A stretch of DNA of 44,355 nt from Duganella phyllosphaerae (lineage in GTDB: Bacteria > Pseudomonadota > Gammaproteobacteria > Burkholderiales > Burkholderiaceae_D), in contig NZ_LROM01000124.1 in assembly GCF_001758785.1 (NCBI RefSeq), positions 1-44,355 on the forward strand, written 5' to 3'. Position 1 is the first letter of the stretch; every line of letters begins with the position of its first letter. Below are positions 1 to 9,336 of this stretch, one piece after another. The notes under the pieces were generated by a model. The model did not search any database. It was not told the DNA's origin and saw only the letters and a list, made by a program, of their open reading frames with translations. The translations under genes and the position numbers were made by a program.

Positions 1-59
1 AACGACTTTGCGCCGATGATAGTGCTGCAACCAGTGTGAAAGTAGGTTATCGTCAGGCT
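1..59 (+). rRNA. rrf: 5S rRNA, 3' end (partial)
   Basis: The first 59 bases match the 3' half of a betaproteobacterial 5S rRNA as I know it, including the stretch GATGATAGTGCTGC and the terminal GTCAGGCT that pairs with the 5' end of the molecule. The 5' half lies outside the window. A rho-independent terminator follows 11 bases later, as expected at the end of an rRNA operon. The end coordinate may be off by one or two bases. Confidence 0.85.
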
Positions 60-70
60 AGTTATTCCTA

Positions 71-107
71 AAAGCCCCACCAGCAAACAACGCTGGTGGG
101 GCTTTTT
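71..107 (+). terminator. Rho-independent terminator of the rRNA operon
   Basis: A 14-bp perfect stem (AAAGCCCCACCAGC at 71-84 with GCTGGTGGGGCTTT at 92-105) closes a 7-base loop and ends in a T-run. It directly follows the 5S rRNA, so it separates the rRNA operon from the kinase gene downstream. Confidence 0.92.
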
Positions 108-161
108 TCATTTGCTCCGATGTTTCTGTACTACAATAAGTCTAATATCGGAGTGAAAAGA

Positions 162-3100
162 ATGTTAAATCGCGCGATGCGTCTGGCCATATTGTGTGCC
201 TGGCTTTGGCTGGCGGCCAGCGCCATGGGGGCGCCGCTCAGCCTGCGTTTCGATCATCTCGGTGTGGAGCACGGACTCGCGCAGGAGTCGGTCACGCGGA
301 TCGTGCAGGACCGGCATGGCTACCTGTGGATCGGCACCCAAGCGGGACTGAGCCGCTATGATGGTTACCGCATTATCTCCTTCAAGAACAATCCCGCCGA
401 CGCCGGCAGCTTGATCGACAATTTCGTCCAGGCGTTGTACGAGGATGCTAAAGGACGCCTTTGGATCGGCACCAAGGGGGGCCTCGACCGCTATGATCGC
501 GCCACCCAGAACTTCATCCACCAGCAAATCGCACCAGGCAACCTGTCCGTCACCAATATCGTGGGAGACGGCAGGGGCGGCTTGTGGCTGACCACCAGCG
601 ACGGCTTGCAGCATCTCGATGTTGCGACCGGTGCGATACGGGTGCTGCGTCATGTGGCGGACGATGTTGGTACGCTCGGCGATGACCGTGTAAACGCGAT
701 GGTGAGCGACGAGCGTGGCAACTTGTGGCTGGCAACGGCAAGCGGGCTCGATGTGCTGCCGGCGGGCGCCAGCAAGTTCCGCCACCTGCTCACCGAGACT
801 TCTACCATGGCATCCGACCCCGTCAGCATGCTGGCACTGGGCTCCGATGGCCGGGTGTGGGCTGCCGGCTCGCACGGGCTGCAAACCTGGCGCATGGACG
901 GCGACAGCGCCGAGCAGTTGCCAGTGGAGGGCGGCGCGGCGCTGGCCAACCGCCAGGTCGTGGCCATGTTGCCCGACAGCGAAGGCCATCTGTGGATCGC
1001 ACTGCAGGATGGGGGGCTGCTGCGCCGCGATCCCCGCCAGGGCAAGCTGCACCACTACCGCGCCAACAGTGTCGAGAAGAACGGCATCTCCGACAACAAG
1101 GTCAGCGCACTGTACCAGGACCGCACCGGCACGCTCTGGGTCGGCAACTGGCATACCGGTCTCGACAAGGTGGACTTGCTGAGCGGCGGTTTCGAGCGCT
1201 ATACCGAGAATGAGGGCGTGCTCAACGGCGTCAGCAGCAACAAGGTGCGCGTAATTGCCAGTGCAGGCGGCCACAAGCTCTGGCTGGGCACGGGCGACGG
1301 CCTGACCCGGCTCGATCCGGTGCGCGGCACCAGCGAGATCTGGCGCCATGATCCCAACGATCCGGGCAGCTTGCCCAGCAACCAGGTGCTGGGCCTGGCC
1401 AGCGACCACCAGGACCGTCTGTGGGTGATCACCGACGCCGGGGTCGCCTGGCGCGATCCGGTCAGCACCCGCTTTACGCGGCTCAAGCTCGACACCGAGC
1501 GTGCAGCGCTGCTGGTGCACCGCATCCTGATCGATCGTGGGGGCCTGATCTGGATCGGCACCCATACGGGACTGCACCGCATCGATCCCCGCACGCTGGC
1601 GGTGACCACCTACCGCCACGATCCTGCTGATCCTGGCAGCATCGACGGCCTCATCAAGGCGCTGCTGGAAGACCGTGCCGGGGTGCTGTGGGTCGGCACC
1701 GAGAATGGCCTCGAGCGTTTCGATCGCTCGAACGGCAAGTTTCGCCATTACCGTCACCAGCCCCGCGAGCTCGACAGCCTGTGCCACAAGCGCGTGCAGT
1801 ACCTGCACGAAGATACCAGCGGCGTACTGTGGCTGGGTACCGGCGCCGGCTTGTGCAGGGCCGAGCCCGGACCTGATGGGGAATTGCGGTTCCGCTTTTA
1901 CCCGGTGCGCCAGGGCCAGCCGTCCAATCCGGTCGGTGCCATCCTTGGCGACGCCAAGGGACGGCTGTGGATCAGCAGCACCGGCGGCATCGACAGGTTC
2001 GATCCGGCGACGGGCGTGTTCAAGCAATACACCGCCAAGGATGGCTTGCTCGACGGCTCGTATTACATTGGCGCCGGCTACCAGGCGGCCGACGGCACCA
2101 TGTATTTCGGTGGCCCTGGGGGCGTGACCGCGTTCCAGCCGTTGCGCATCGATGACAACCCGATGCCGCCGCAGGTGGCGATCACCGATTTTTCGATTTT
2201 CAACCAGTCGATCCTGACCGCCATCATGCGCGAGGATGTGCTGCCCGAGGGACCGCTGGACGCGGCCAGGACGGTCACCCTGGGCCCGCGCGACGCCATG
2301 TTCACGATCGAATTCGCGGGCCTGCATTTTGCCGACCCGCAGCGCAACCGCTATGCCTACCAGCTCGAGGGCTTCGATCCGCAATGGGTCGACACCGACA
2401 GCAGCCGGCGGTTTGCCACCTACACCAACCTCGATCCCGGCCGGTACGTGTTCCGCGTGCGCGCGTCCAACAAGGATGGCGTCTGGAGCCGCGAACCGGT
2501 GGCGCTGGAAGTGATCATCACACCGCCGTTCTGGAAGCAATGGTGGTTCCGGCTGCTGGTCCTGGCGCTGGCGGTGGGGCTGGGCTACCTGCTGTTCCGC
2601 CTGCGTATCCGGCGCCTGGTGCTGCAACAGCAGGTGCTGGAAAATGAAGTGGTGCACCGCACGCGCGAACTGGTGCAGCAGAAGGATTCGGTCGAACGCG
2701 AAAAGCGCGAAGTGGAGCGGCAAAAAGACAGCGTGGAACAGGCGCACCGCAATATCTCGCTGCTGTCCGATATCGGCCGTAGGCTCACCGCGAACCTCGA
2801 TAGCGAGGCGATCATGGCCATGTTGTACCAGCAGGTGCATGCGCTGATGGATGCCAGCGTGTTCGGCATCGGCATCCACCGCCCCGAGCTGGAAGTGATC
2901 GAATACCCATTCGCCATGGAGAACGGCAAACGCTACACGCCCTATACCCGCAGCATGTTGGAGCCGAACCAGCTGGCAGTATGGTGCATCAACCATGGGC
3001 AGGAGGTGTTCATCAACGACCTCGAACAGGACTACCCGCGCTACATCGCCAACCTGACGCTGGTGTCGGGCACGGAGCACATGGGTACCATGGAGGACGG

Positions 3101-4067
3101 CTCGTTGCCCTCGGCGCCGCGTTCGCTGATCTATGTGCCGATCTCGGTGGCCGGCCAGGTGCGTGGCGTGATCACGGTGCACAGCTACCGCGCCAACGCT
3201 TACCAGCGCATCGATCTCGACATGCTCACCACGCTGGCCTCGTACGTGGCGGTGGCGTTTGCCAATGCCGATTCGTATCGCCAGTTGCAGGACGCGCAGC
3301 AGCAGCTGGTGGAGCGCGAGAAGCTCGCGGCCCTCGGTTCGCTGGTGGCCGGAGTGGCCCACGAACTCAATACGCCGATCGGCAACAGCCTGGTGATCGC
3401 CAGCACGCTCGAGGCAAAGACCACCGACATCGAAGCGCGCCATACCGACAACGCGCTGCGCCGCTCGGACCTGTCGCACTACATCGAAGCATCGCGTGAA
3501 GCTTCCACGCTGCTGATGCGTAGCCTGCGCAACGCGGCCGAACTGGTGAACAGCTTCAAACAAGTGGCGGTGGACCAGGCCAGCGCCAAGCGCCGGCACT
3601 TCAACCTGCACCAGGCCAGCGCTGAAATCGTCACCACCATGAAGAACCAGATCCGCAAGGCCGGCCACCGGTTGGAACTCGAAATGCCCGGCGATATCGA
3701 GATGGACAGCTTCCCCGGCCCGTATGGCCAGGTGATCATCAACCTGATCAACAACGCGCTGCTGCACGCGTTCGAAGCGCGCGAGGATGGCCTGATCAGG
3801 TTATGGGCGGTGCGGGTGGGGACAGACGCGGTGCGCATCGTGTTCGAGGACGACGGCTGCGGCATCACGCTCGAGCACCAGGCCCGGATCTTCGATCCGT
3901 TCTTCACCACCAAGCTGGGGCAGGGCGGCAATGGCCTGGGCTTGAGCATCACCTACAACATCGTCAGCTCGCTGCTCGACGGGACGATCCGCGTCGACAG
4001 CGCCGTGGGCGTGGGGACGCGGTTCACCATGGATTTGCCGTTGAAGGCCAGTCTCAAGGGAGACTAG
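162..4067 (+). CDS. Beta-propeller sensor histidine kinase (Y_Y_Y, GAF, HATPase)
   Basis: Predicted membrane histidine kinase of 1301 residues. I start it at ATG 162, eight bases after a GGAG box. In-frame ATGs upstream overlap the rRNA terminator, and 162 leaves a clean signal peptide (about residues 1-24). Residues about 30-690 contain many LWIGT/GLxRxD-type repeats of a two-component-regulator propeller. A Y_Y_Y domain (about 719-790) is followed by a transmembrane helix (about 792-815), a coiled coil, a GAF domain (about 867-1040), an H-box with His1067 in VAHELNTP, and an HATPase domain with N-box (NLINNALLHAF), G1 (EDDGCGI) and G2 (GNGLGLS). It should sense a periplasmic ligand and phosphorylate an unknown partner. 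No receiver or DNA-binding domain is fused and no response regulator is adjacent. A possible -10 (TACAAT, 132-137) is the only promoter hint. The ligand is unknown. Confidence 0.93.
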   Translation: MLNRAMRLAILCAWLWLAASAMGAPLSLRFDHLGVEHGLAQESVTRIVQDRHGYLWIGTQAGLSRYDGYRIISFKNNPADAGSLIDNFVQALYEDAKGRLWIGTKGGLDRYDRATQNFIHQQIAPGNLSVTNIVGDGRGGLWLTTSDGLQHLDVATGAIRVLRHVADDVGTLGDDRVNAMVSDERGNLWLATASGLDVLPAGASKFRHLLTETSTMASDPVSMLALGSDGRVWAAGSHGLQTWRMDGDSAEQLPVEGGAALANRQVVAMLPDSEGHLWIALQDGGLLRRDPRQGKLHHYRANSVEKNGISDNKVSALYQDRTGTLWVGNWHTGLDKVDLLSGGFERYTENEGVLNGVSSNKVRVIASAGGHKLWLGTGDGLTRLDPVRGTSEIWRHDPNDPGSLPSNQVLGLASDHQDRLWVITDAGVAWRDPVSTRFTRLKLDTERAALLVHRILIDRGGLIWIGTHTGLHRIDPRTLAVTTYRHDPADPGSIDGLIKALLEDRAGVLWVGTENGLERFDRSNGKFRHYRHQPRELDSLCHKRVQYLHEDTSGVLWLGTGAGLCRAEPGPDGELRFRFYPVRQGQPSNPVGAILGDAKGRLWISSTGGIDRFDPATGVFKQYTAKDGLLDGSYYIGAGYQAADGTMYFGGPGGVTAFQPLRIDDNPMPPQVAITDFSIFNQSILTAIMREDVLPEGPLDAARTVTLGPRDAMFTIEFAGLHFADPQRNRYAYQLEGFDPQWVDTDSSRRFATYTNLDPGRYVFRVRASNKDGVWSREPVALEVIITPPFWKQWWFRLLVLALAVGLGYLLFRLRIRRLVLQQQVLENEVVHRTRELVQQKDSVEREKREVERQKDSVEQAHRNISLLSDIGRRLTANLDSEAIMAMLYQQVHALMDASVFGIGIHRPELEVIEYPFAMENGKRYTPYTRSMLEPNQLAVWCINHGQEVFINDLEQDYPRYIANLTLVSGTEHMGTMEDGSLPSAPRSLIYVPISVAGQVRGVITVHSYRANAYQRIDLDMLTTLASYVAVAFANADSYRQLQDAQQQLVEREKLAALGSLVAGVAHELNTPIGNSLVIASTLEAKTTDIEARHTDNALRRSDLSHYIEASREASTLLMRSLRNAAELVNSFKQVAVDQASAKRRHFNLHQASAEIVTTMKNQIRKAGHRLELEMPGDIEMDSFPGPYGQVIINLINNALLHAFEAREDGLIRLWAVRVGTDAVRIVFEDDGCGITLEHQARIFDPFFTTKLGQGGNGLGLSITYNIVSSLLDGTIRVDSAVGVGTRFTMDLPLKASLKGD

Positions 4068-4083
4068 ACGCGACTGAACGAGA

Positions 4084-4425
4084 CTAGACGCCCCAGACGA
4101 TCGGCTGGTTTTCCTGCTTGGCCAGGCGCAGCATTTCCACCAGCGGATAGGCGCGCGCCGCGAAGCCCACGCGCTGGGCCAGCGCATGTTCGACCGTCTC
4201 GCCGTCCTCGCGCTCGTGGGCGTGGATGTCGTACTCGATATCGGTCTCGGGATGCAGTTTGCTCTCTGCCACCTGGTCCTCGAGCACCGACAACGCTTCT
4301 GCCGCCTCGGTGGCGGTGATCACGCCGCGCGTGGGATTCTTGTGCAGCAGGTCGAGGATGCGCTGGGCATGTTCCTGATACATCAACACTTCAGGGCTGT
4401 AACGGGTTTTGAATGTGATTAACAT
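4084..4425 (-). CDS. DUF1840-family protein
   Basis: Small cytosolic protein of 113 residues starting MLITFKTRYSPEVLMYQ, which fits the DUF1840 family of betaproteobacteria (function unknown). I place the start at 4425 because the protein then begins with the family's MLITFK pattern and an AGAGG box lies just upstream. A longer reading frame reaches 4482 but adds 19 basic residues of no obvious meaning. The middle (VITATEAAEALSVLEDQVAE) is predicted helical and the centre is acidic and His-rich. It is convergent with the kinase gene (16 bases apart) and 166 bases downstream of the lipoprotein gene on the same strand. That 166-base gap holds only a weak hairpin (GTTTGC/GCAAAC, 4515-4531). Confidence 0.82.
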   Translation of the reverse strand: MLITFKTRYSPEVLMYQEHAQRILDLLHKNPTRGVITATEAAEALSVLEDQVAESKLHPETDIEYDIHAHEREDGETVEHALAQRVGFAARAYPLVEMLRLAKQENQPIVWGV

Positions 4426-4591
4426 GATGCGCCTCTTGATTTTGTTGGATGGTGCGGTGCGCCGGCTCTCGGTGGCGGGCACGCCGTGAGACCCACTTTA
4501 ATTCATTTCTGAATGTTTGCAATAGGCAAACTGGACAGTTAAGTCAGGCCTAAGCGAGCAAATTGTTTCAAACTATTTCAGCGTTTCAGGC

Positions 4592-5125
4592 CTACTGCAG
4601 CTTGAACGAGTCGAGGAAGGTCGCTACCTGCTCGCGCGAGATATGGCGCTGGTCGCCCATCACCACCACCTGGTACACGCGCCGGTCACGGGCGATGAAG
4701 CGACCCATCAGCAGCGCGGGCTGGCCGTTGCGCATGCCTTTTGCCTCGATGCTGACGGTCGTTTGCACGCCGCTGGCAGCGGTAGCCTGGCTGGTGATGG
4801 TGGCGTTGATATTGCGCGCCAGCGCGGTCTGCATGGCCAGCAGCGCCCCCTGCGCCTGCGCCGCATCGGCCAATTCGGCGCTGCCCACGGCGAACAGCAC
4901 ATCGTCCACTTCGGCTGCCGTCATCGTCATCTTGACCGGCAGCTCAACTGGCAGCTCAGCCAGCAGGACTTCGCTTGTATGGGTAGCTGGTTTGCCGGGA
5001 AAGAGCACGCTGTAGGGCGCGTCCTTGCTGCGGTAGTCGCGCCAGTTGTAGTGCGGGTCGCAGGCGCTCAGCAGCAGCGCCAGCAGCGGTACCATCAGCG
5101 GAATTGCCAGCCGACGCGGCTTCAT
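4592..5125 (-). CDS. Small predicted lipoprotein
   Basis: A 177-residue exported protein with a classic lipoprotein signal: basic MKPRR, a hydrophobic core, then lipobox LLSAC with Cys22. Asp at +2 would favour retention in the inner membrane under the E. coli rule, though that rule is not universal. The mature part has a YSVLFPGKP motif near its start and a mixed alpha/beta pattern (VLFAVGSAEL, VYQVVVMGD). I recognise this style from uncharacterised FPGKP-type proteins but cannot name a function. Its ATG overlaps the stop of the M1 aminopeptidase gene by four bases (ATGA), so the two are translationally coupled and may act in the same envelope process. Confidence 0.85.
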   Translation of the reverse strand: MKPRRLAIPLMVPLLALLLSACDPHYNWRDYRSKDAPYSVLFPGKPATHTSEVLLAELPVELPVKMTMTAAEVDDVLFAVGSAELADAAQAQGALLAMQTALARNINATITSQATAASGVQTTVSIEAKGMRNGQPALLMGRFIARDRRVYQVVVMGDQRHISREQVATFLDSFKLQ

Positions 5126-6840
5126 TTGGCGGCCTTGGTCTTCTTACGCGCAGCCTCGTCGGCCTGCCATGCCTCAATATGCGCTGCGCGACGCAGTACG
5201 CGCGAGTAAGGATCGATGGTCACCAGCGCGCGCGGCGGCAGTGTCAGTACGCCGTGGCCGTCCGTCATCGGCAGCTTTTCGATGCGATCGTTTACGCGCA
5301 CCTCGAGCGGCATCGGGAACGGACCGCCGTCCTTGAGCTTCCAGGTCACGGTGAGCTGGTCGCCGTTGCGCGTCTCGACCAGTTCGGGCAGCGCCGCGTG
5401 GTACAGGTAGGCGTCGAAGAACCACGCCAGGTCGCGGCCGGCCGCCTCGTTGGCGATGCCGATGAATTCCTTCGTGCTGCTCCAGCGCGGCTGGAACTGG
5501 CCCGGCACCGGTGTCTCGGTGCCATACACCATGCGCCGCGTGGCGCGAAAGAATGCGTCGTCGCCGACCAGGTTGCGCAGCGTGTGCAGGATCAGCGAAC
5601 CCTTGACGTAAATGTCGTTGCCCGGCCCCCCGCGCTCGGACTCGTACACATCCTGGATGCGTTGGGTTTTGCCGCTGACGATGGGCGCCTGGTTCTTGAT
5701 CGCCTGGCGCTGCTTGAACAACTCGGCCTGGAATGCCATCTCGCCGCGCAGCGACTGCAGGTACAGCGGCTGCATATAGCTGCCGAAGCCTTCGTGCAGC
5801 CACATGTCGTCCCAGTCGGCGTTGGTCATCTGGTTGCCGAACCATTCGTGCGACAGCTCGTGGTGCAGCAGCCAGTCGTAACCGTATGGCGACTTCAGGT
5901 ACTTGTTGCCGTAAGCGTTGATGGTCTGGTGCTCCATGCCCAGGTGCGGCGTTTCGACCACGCCCATTTTTTCGTCGCCGAACGGGTAGGGACCGATGCG
6001 CGCCTCGAAGAAGTCGAGCATGGGCGTGAATTCATCGAACAGTCCCTGCGCCTTTTTCCCGCTTTCGGCATCTCCTTTCAGATACCAGTAGCGCAGCGGG
6101 ATGGTATTGCCGTAGCGGCTCACGTAGTCGCCCGCCAGCACTTCGTACGGGCCGATGTTGAGCGACACGCCGTAGGTACTGGGGTTTTTGGCGCGCCAGT
6201 CGTAGGTGCGCCAGCCGTCTTTTTCGGTCATGCCGGTGGCCACGCCGTTGCCGGCGACGACCAGCGGCGCGGGCACCGTGATGTGCAGGTCGATCAGCTT
6301 CGGTTTGCCCATCGGGTGATCGATGCAGGGCCAGAACAGGTCGCAGCCTTCGCCTTCCACCGTGGTGGCAATCCAGGGCTGGCCGTCGGCGGTATTCGCC
6401 CAGACGAAGGCGCCATCCCACGGCGCCCGTTTGGCCACGTGCGGCACGCCGTGGTAGCGGATGCGCACGGTGGTGCGCTCGCCGGCCAGCAGTGGCTTGG
6501 GCAAGGCCAGGTACAGGCGACCCTCGGGATTGCTGATGGCCGCTGCTGGCAACGCCACGCCATCGACGCTGGCGCCATCGATCGGCAGATTGCGGTCGAG
6601 CTCCACGGCGATGCGGGCAAGCGGCGCGGTGGCGGTGAAGGTCAGCGCGGTGTCCCCGCTGATGCTTTGCGTGGCGGGATCGACGCGCAGCGAGACATCG
6701 GCATGGTCGAACGTGACCGCCAGTTGCTCGGGCGCGCGCGGGCTGCCGGAGTTGGCGGTGAAGTCGGTCATCGGTGGCGGTGCGGTGGCGCAGCCGGCCA
6801 GCACGGCGCTGGCGGCAAATAGAAGGGGCAAGCGTGTCAT
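5122..6840 (-). CDS. M1-family metallopeptidase (lipoprotein aminopeptidase)
   Basis: Predicted zinc aminopeptidase of the M1 family (gluzincin), 572 residues. The chosen start at 6840 gives MTRLPLLFAASAVLAGC, a signal with lipobox LAGC (Cys17, Ala at +2, hence probably outer-membrane anchored). The N-terminal beta domain is followed by the exopeptidase motif variant GMEH (residues 301-304) and the zinc motif HELSH (327-331), with the third ligand Glu350 exactly 18 residues after the last His. A downstream YVKGSLILHTLR segment resembles the region carrying the catalytic Tyr. It lacks the long C-terminal HEAT-like domain of PepN, so it is a compact M1 enzyme. It probably trims peptides in the periplasm. 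It is co-transcribed with the small lipoprotein downstream. Confidence 0.92.
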   Translation of the reverse strand: MTRLPLLFAASAVLAGCATAPPPMTDFTANSGSPRAPEQLAVTFDHADVSLRVDPATQSISGDTALTFTATAPLARIAVELDRNLPIDGASVDGVALPAAAISNPEGRLYLALPKPLLAGERTTVRIRYHGVPHVAKRAPWDGAFVWANTADGQPWIATTVEGEGCDLFWPCIDHPMGKPKLIDLHITVPAPLVVAGNGVATGMTEKDGWRTYDWRAKNPSTYGVSLNIGPYEVLAGDYVSRYGNTIPLRYWYLKGDAESGKKAQGLFDEFTPMLDFFEARIGPYPFGDEKMGVVETPHLGMEHQTINAYGNKYLKSPYGYDWLLHHELSHEWFGNQMTNADWDDMWLHEGFGSYMQPLYLQSLRGEMAFQAELFKQRQAIKNQAPIVSGKTQRIQDVYESERGGPGNDIYVKGSLILHTLRNLVGDDAFFRATRRMVYGTETPVPGQFQPRWSSTKEFIGIANEAAGRDLAWFFDAYLYHAALPELVETRNGDQLTVTWKLKDGGPFPMPLEVRVNDRIEKLPMTDGHGVLTLPPRALVTIDPYSRVLRRAAHIEAWQADEAARKKTKAAK

Positions 6841-7010
6841 GCAGTTCCCGGCTCGTTGAAAAGTCAACGTTAAATATAGCAGCTAGGTTGGCGAACAGGT
6901 GATGTTATGCGCGCGCTTCGACAGAATTTAGGGCGGCCGGTATTCTCAAAAATAGTTCTCAAAAAAGCATGTTGCTGCGTTAAACTGCTGCGCACAAAAC
7001 AGGGGCGACA
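6841..7010. promoter_or_regulatory. Intergenic control region with a direct repeat
   Basis: This AT-richer gap separates the divergent M1 peptidase and DUF5916-type genes. It contains a direct repeat of TTCTCAAAAA (6943-6952 and 6956-6966), 13 bases apart, about 45 bases before the GTG start at 7011. The repeat could be a regulator site or an A-tract promoter element. I cannot assign a factor or define clear -35/-10 boxes. Confidence 0.3.
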
Positions 7011-9335
7011 GTGCATTCAATTATCAGGGTATTTAGAACGGCAGGCTTGGCAGCCATGCTTGCGGCCGGCGAGGTGGCTGCCGTGGCGCAGGACGAACGC
7101 CACGCGCCAGTGCCAATATTGCCGCCATTGCCGGCGATGCTGGCCGACCGTAGCGCCACCTTGCGCATCGATGGCGCGCTCGATGACGACGCCTGGCGTG
7201 CCGCGCCCGTGTTCGACGCCTTTCACCAGTTTCTGCCGGCCGACGGCAAGCCGGCGCCGGCCAACCTGCGCACCACGGTGCAACTGCTGATCGACGACGG
7301 CGCGCTGGTGTTCGGCATCCGTGCCTGGGACGACGCGCCGGAGCGCATGCGCGGCACCCTCACGCGGCGCGACAAGGTGAGCCTGGACCAGGACTTCATC
7401 GGCGTGTGGCTCGACCCCACGGGCCATGGTCGCGCGGCGCAGTTCGTGCGCGTCAATATCGCCGGCGTGTTCAGCGACGGCATGTACCGCGCCGACCTCG
7501 ATGAATCGGACCTGGGACCGGACTTTCCGATCGACGCGGCGGTCAAGCGCCTGGCCGACGGCTATACCATGGAGATCCGCTGGCCGCTGTCGAACCTGCG
7601 CTTTCCCTACGCCGACGGCAAGACCTGGCGCGTGATGATCGAGCGCAGCGTGCCGCACGCTGACGGCCTGCTGCTCACCAGTACCCCGCTAAAAAACGGC
7701 TCGCTCAGTCACATCGCGCTGTTGCAGGACGTGGGCGGCATGGGCGACACGGTGGCGGCGGTGCGCGACCGCAGCTTCCTGGAACTCAAACCCGAACTGA
7801 CCATGCGCTCGAACCGCGACCGCGACGAGACCGGGCGCCAGCACGGCGACCGCGCCAGCGTGGGCCTCGAGATCAACGCCCGCCCGCGCGCCGACTGGGT
7901 GTTCAACGCCACCCTCAATCCCGATTTTTCGCAGGTTGAAATCGACGAGCCGACATCGTCGGGCGCCAGCCGGATTGCCCTCAGCCTGCCGGAAAAGCGC
8001 GGTTTTTTCCTCGAGAGTTCGGACGTGCTGGGGTTGCCGCTGTCGGCGTTTTATTCGCGCACCGTGGCCGACCCGGAGTGGGGCTTGCGCGCCACCTGGC
8101 GCGATGCGGGCGCCGACGCCACCGCCATGAGCTTGCGCGACCAGGAGGGCGGCGTGGTGCTGCGCGGCGGCGCCTACGAAACGGCCGAATACGCGCAAAC
8201 CCGGCGTACATTGGCCAGCATGGTGCGCACGCGCTGGCACGGCGAAAGCATGGTGATGGGCGCGTTCGTCTCGCAGCGCGGCTATGGCGACGCCGGCAGC
8301 AACGAGGTGGCCGGTGTTGACGGCCAGTGGCGTAGCGACGGCAAGCAGGCCTTGTGGCTGCTGATGCATTCGCAAACCAGCGCCGGCTTCGTGGAAGAAC
8401 CGGTGGCGCGCAGCGTGCGCGTGGCCACGCGCCACGGCGGCTACGCGCTTGGCAAATTTACCAGCATCAGCGACGACTGGTGGAACGAGTTGCAGCTCGA
8501 AGCGATCACGCCCGGTTTCGTCAACGACAACGGCTTCGTGCCGCAGGCGGGCGTGCTCAAGACCGACATCAATCTCAATCGCCGCCTGGGCGCGCGCACG
8601 CTCGCGCTGGGCAGCGCGGAGCTCGAACTCTACGAGTTCGAGGCGCACCTGGGCGTGCACGAGATCCGCACCCTGGCCGATCGCCGGCTGGGCCAGCAGG
8701 CCAACCAGGTCGTCGAGCGCAAGCTGCAGCCGGGGATCTGGTTCCGCGCGGGACGGCAGACCAACCTGTGGGCCAATCTCGGCTTCGACCAGCAACGGGG
8801 CCGACGGCTGGGCGTGTTGCATGACGTGCCGGCGCTGCACTTCGGTTTCGAATCGTCACCGCTGGCGTGGATGACCAAGTTCAATGCGGAAGTGACGCTG
8901 GGGCGCCAGCTCGACGTCGACGCCGACCGCGTGGGCAGCGGCGGCAACGCCATCGTGGACCTGGGCTTGCGCCTGCCGCTGCCAGGTACGCAGGGCTGCT
9001 CGATCGAGACCGATCTGCGGTTCAACCGCGCCTGGGTGCAGGGCACGCTGGGCACGCCGGCGTTCGTGGACAACGGCTGGCGCGCGCTGGGCATGTTGCA
9101 TTTTACGGCAGCCGATTCGCTGCGGCTGCTGGCGCAAACCACGTCGGCCGCGCGCCGCGACGACGGCGTCTCTGGACTGGAACCGTGGGCCGAGCGGCAG
9201 ATGCACCGCTCGCTGTTGTACCGCCACCTGTGGCGCCACGGCCGCTCGATGTCGGTGGGCTTTTCGCGCGACCGCACGCGCGACCCGGACACCACCAACA
9301 AGTCGCTGACGGTGAAGTTCCAATGGGAGGTGTAG
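7011..9335 (+). CDS. CBM9-like/DUF5916 outer-membrane protein
   Basis: A 774-residue exported protein. Translation probably starts at GTG 7011, five bases after AGGGG. A signal peptide ends near AVA-QDE. Residues about 45-230 form a carbohydrate-binding family 9-like domain, marked by LRIDGALDDDAWRAA. Then comes the DUF5916 region with NPDFSQVEIDEP and LPEKRGFFLESSDVL. The rest has alternating strands ending in KFQWEV, typical of an outer-membrane beta-barrel. DUF5916 proteins are often annotated as membrane-associated hydrolases, but no reaction is established and I see no catalytic signature. The gene is convergent with the DUF6624-like gene, with one base between the stop codons, and has no visible terminator. 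Confidence 0.85.
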   Translation: MHSIIRVFRTAGLAAMLAAGEVAAVAQDERHAPVPILPPLPAMLADRSATLRIDGALDDDAWRAAPVFDAFHQFLPADGKPAPANLRTTVQLLIDDGALVFGIRAWDDAPERMRGTLTRRDKVSLDQDFIGVWLDPTGHGRAAQFVRVNIAGVFSDGMYRADLDESDLGPDFPIDAAVKRLADGYTMEIRWPLSNLRFPYADGKTWRVMIERSVPHADGLLLTSTPLKNGSLSHIALLQDVGGMGDTVAAVRDRSFLELKPELTMRSNRDRDETGRQHGDRASVGLEINARPRADWVFNATLNPDFSQVEIDEPTSSGASRIALSLPEKRGFFLESSDVLGLPLSAFYSRTVADPEWGLRATWRDAGADATAMSLRDQEGGVVLRGGAYETAEYAQTRRTLASMVRTRWHGESMVMGAFVSQRGYGDAGSNEVAGVDGQWRSDGKQALWLLMHSQTSAGFVEEPVARSVRVATRHGGYALGKFTSISDDWWNELQLEAITPGFVNDNGFVPQAGVLKTDINLNRRLGARTLALGSAELELYEFEAHLGVHEIRTLADRRLGQQANQVVERKLQPGIWFRAGRQTNLWANLGFDQQRGRRLGVLHDVPALHFGFESSPLAWMTKFNAEVTLGRQLDVDADRVGSGGNAIVDLGLRLPLPGTQGCSIETDLRFNRAWVQGTLGTPAFVDNGWRALGMLHFTAADSLRLLAQTTSAARRDDGVSGLEPWAERQMHRSLLYRHLWRHGRSMSVGFSRDRTRDPDTTNKSLTVKFQWEV

Positions 9336-9336
9336 C

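Noticed and set aside
165..3767. A 1200-residue open frame antisense to the propeller kinase
   Set aside because: Its composition (His, Arg, Gln, Ala and Val runs) is that of the mirror frame of a GC-rich gene. It has no recognisable domain, and the sense strand has clear kinase motifs.
5104..6822. A 572-residue plus-strand frame over the M1 peptidase
   Set aside because: Shadow frame; the minus strand carries the HELSH zinc motif and a lipoprotein signal.
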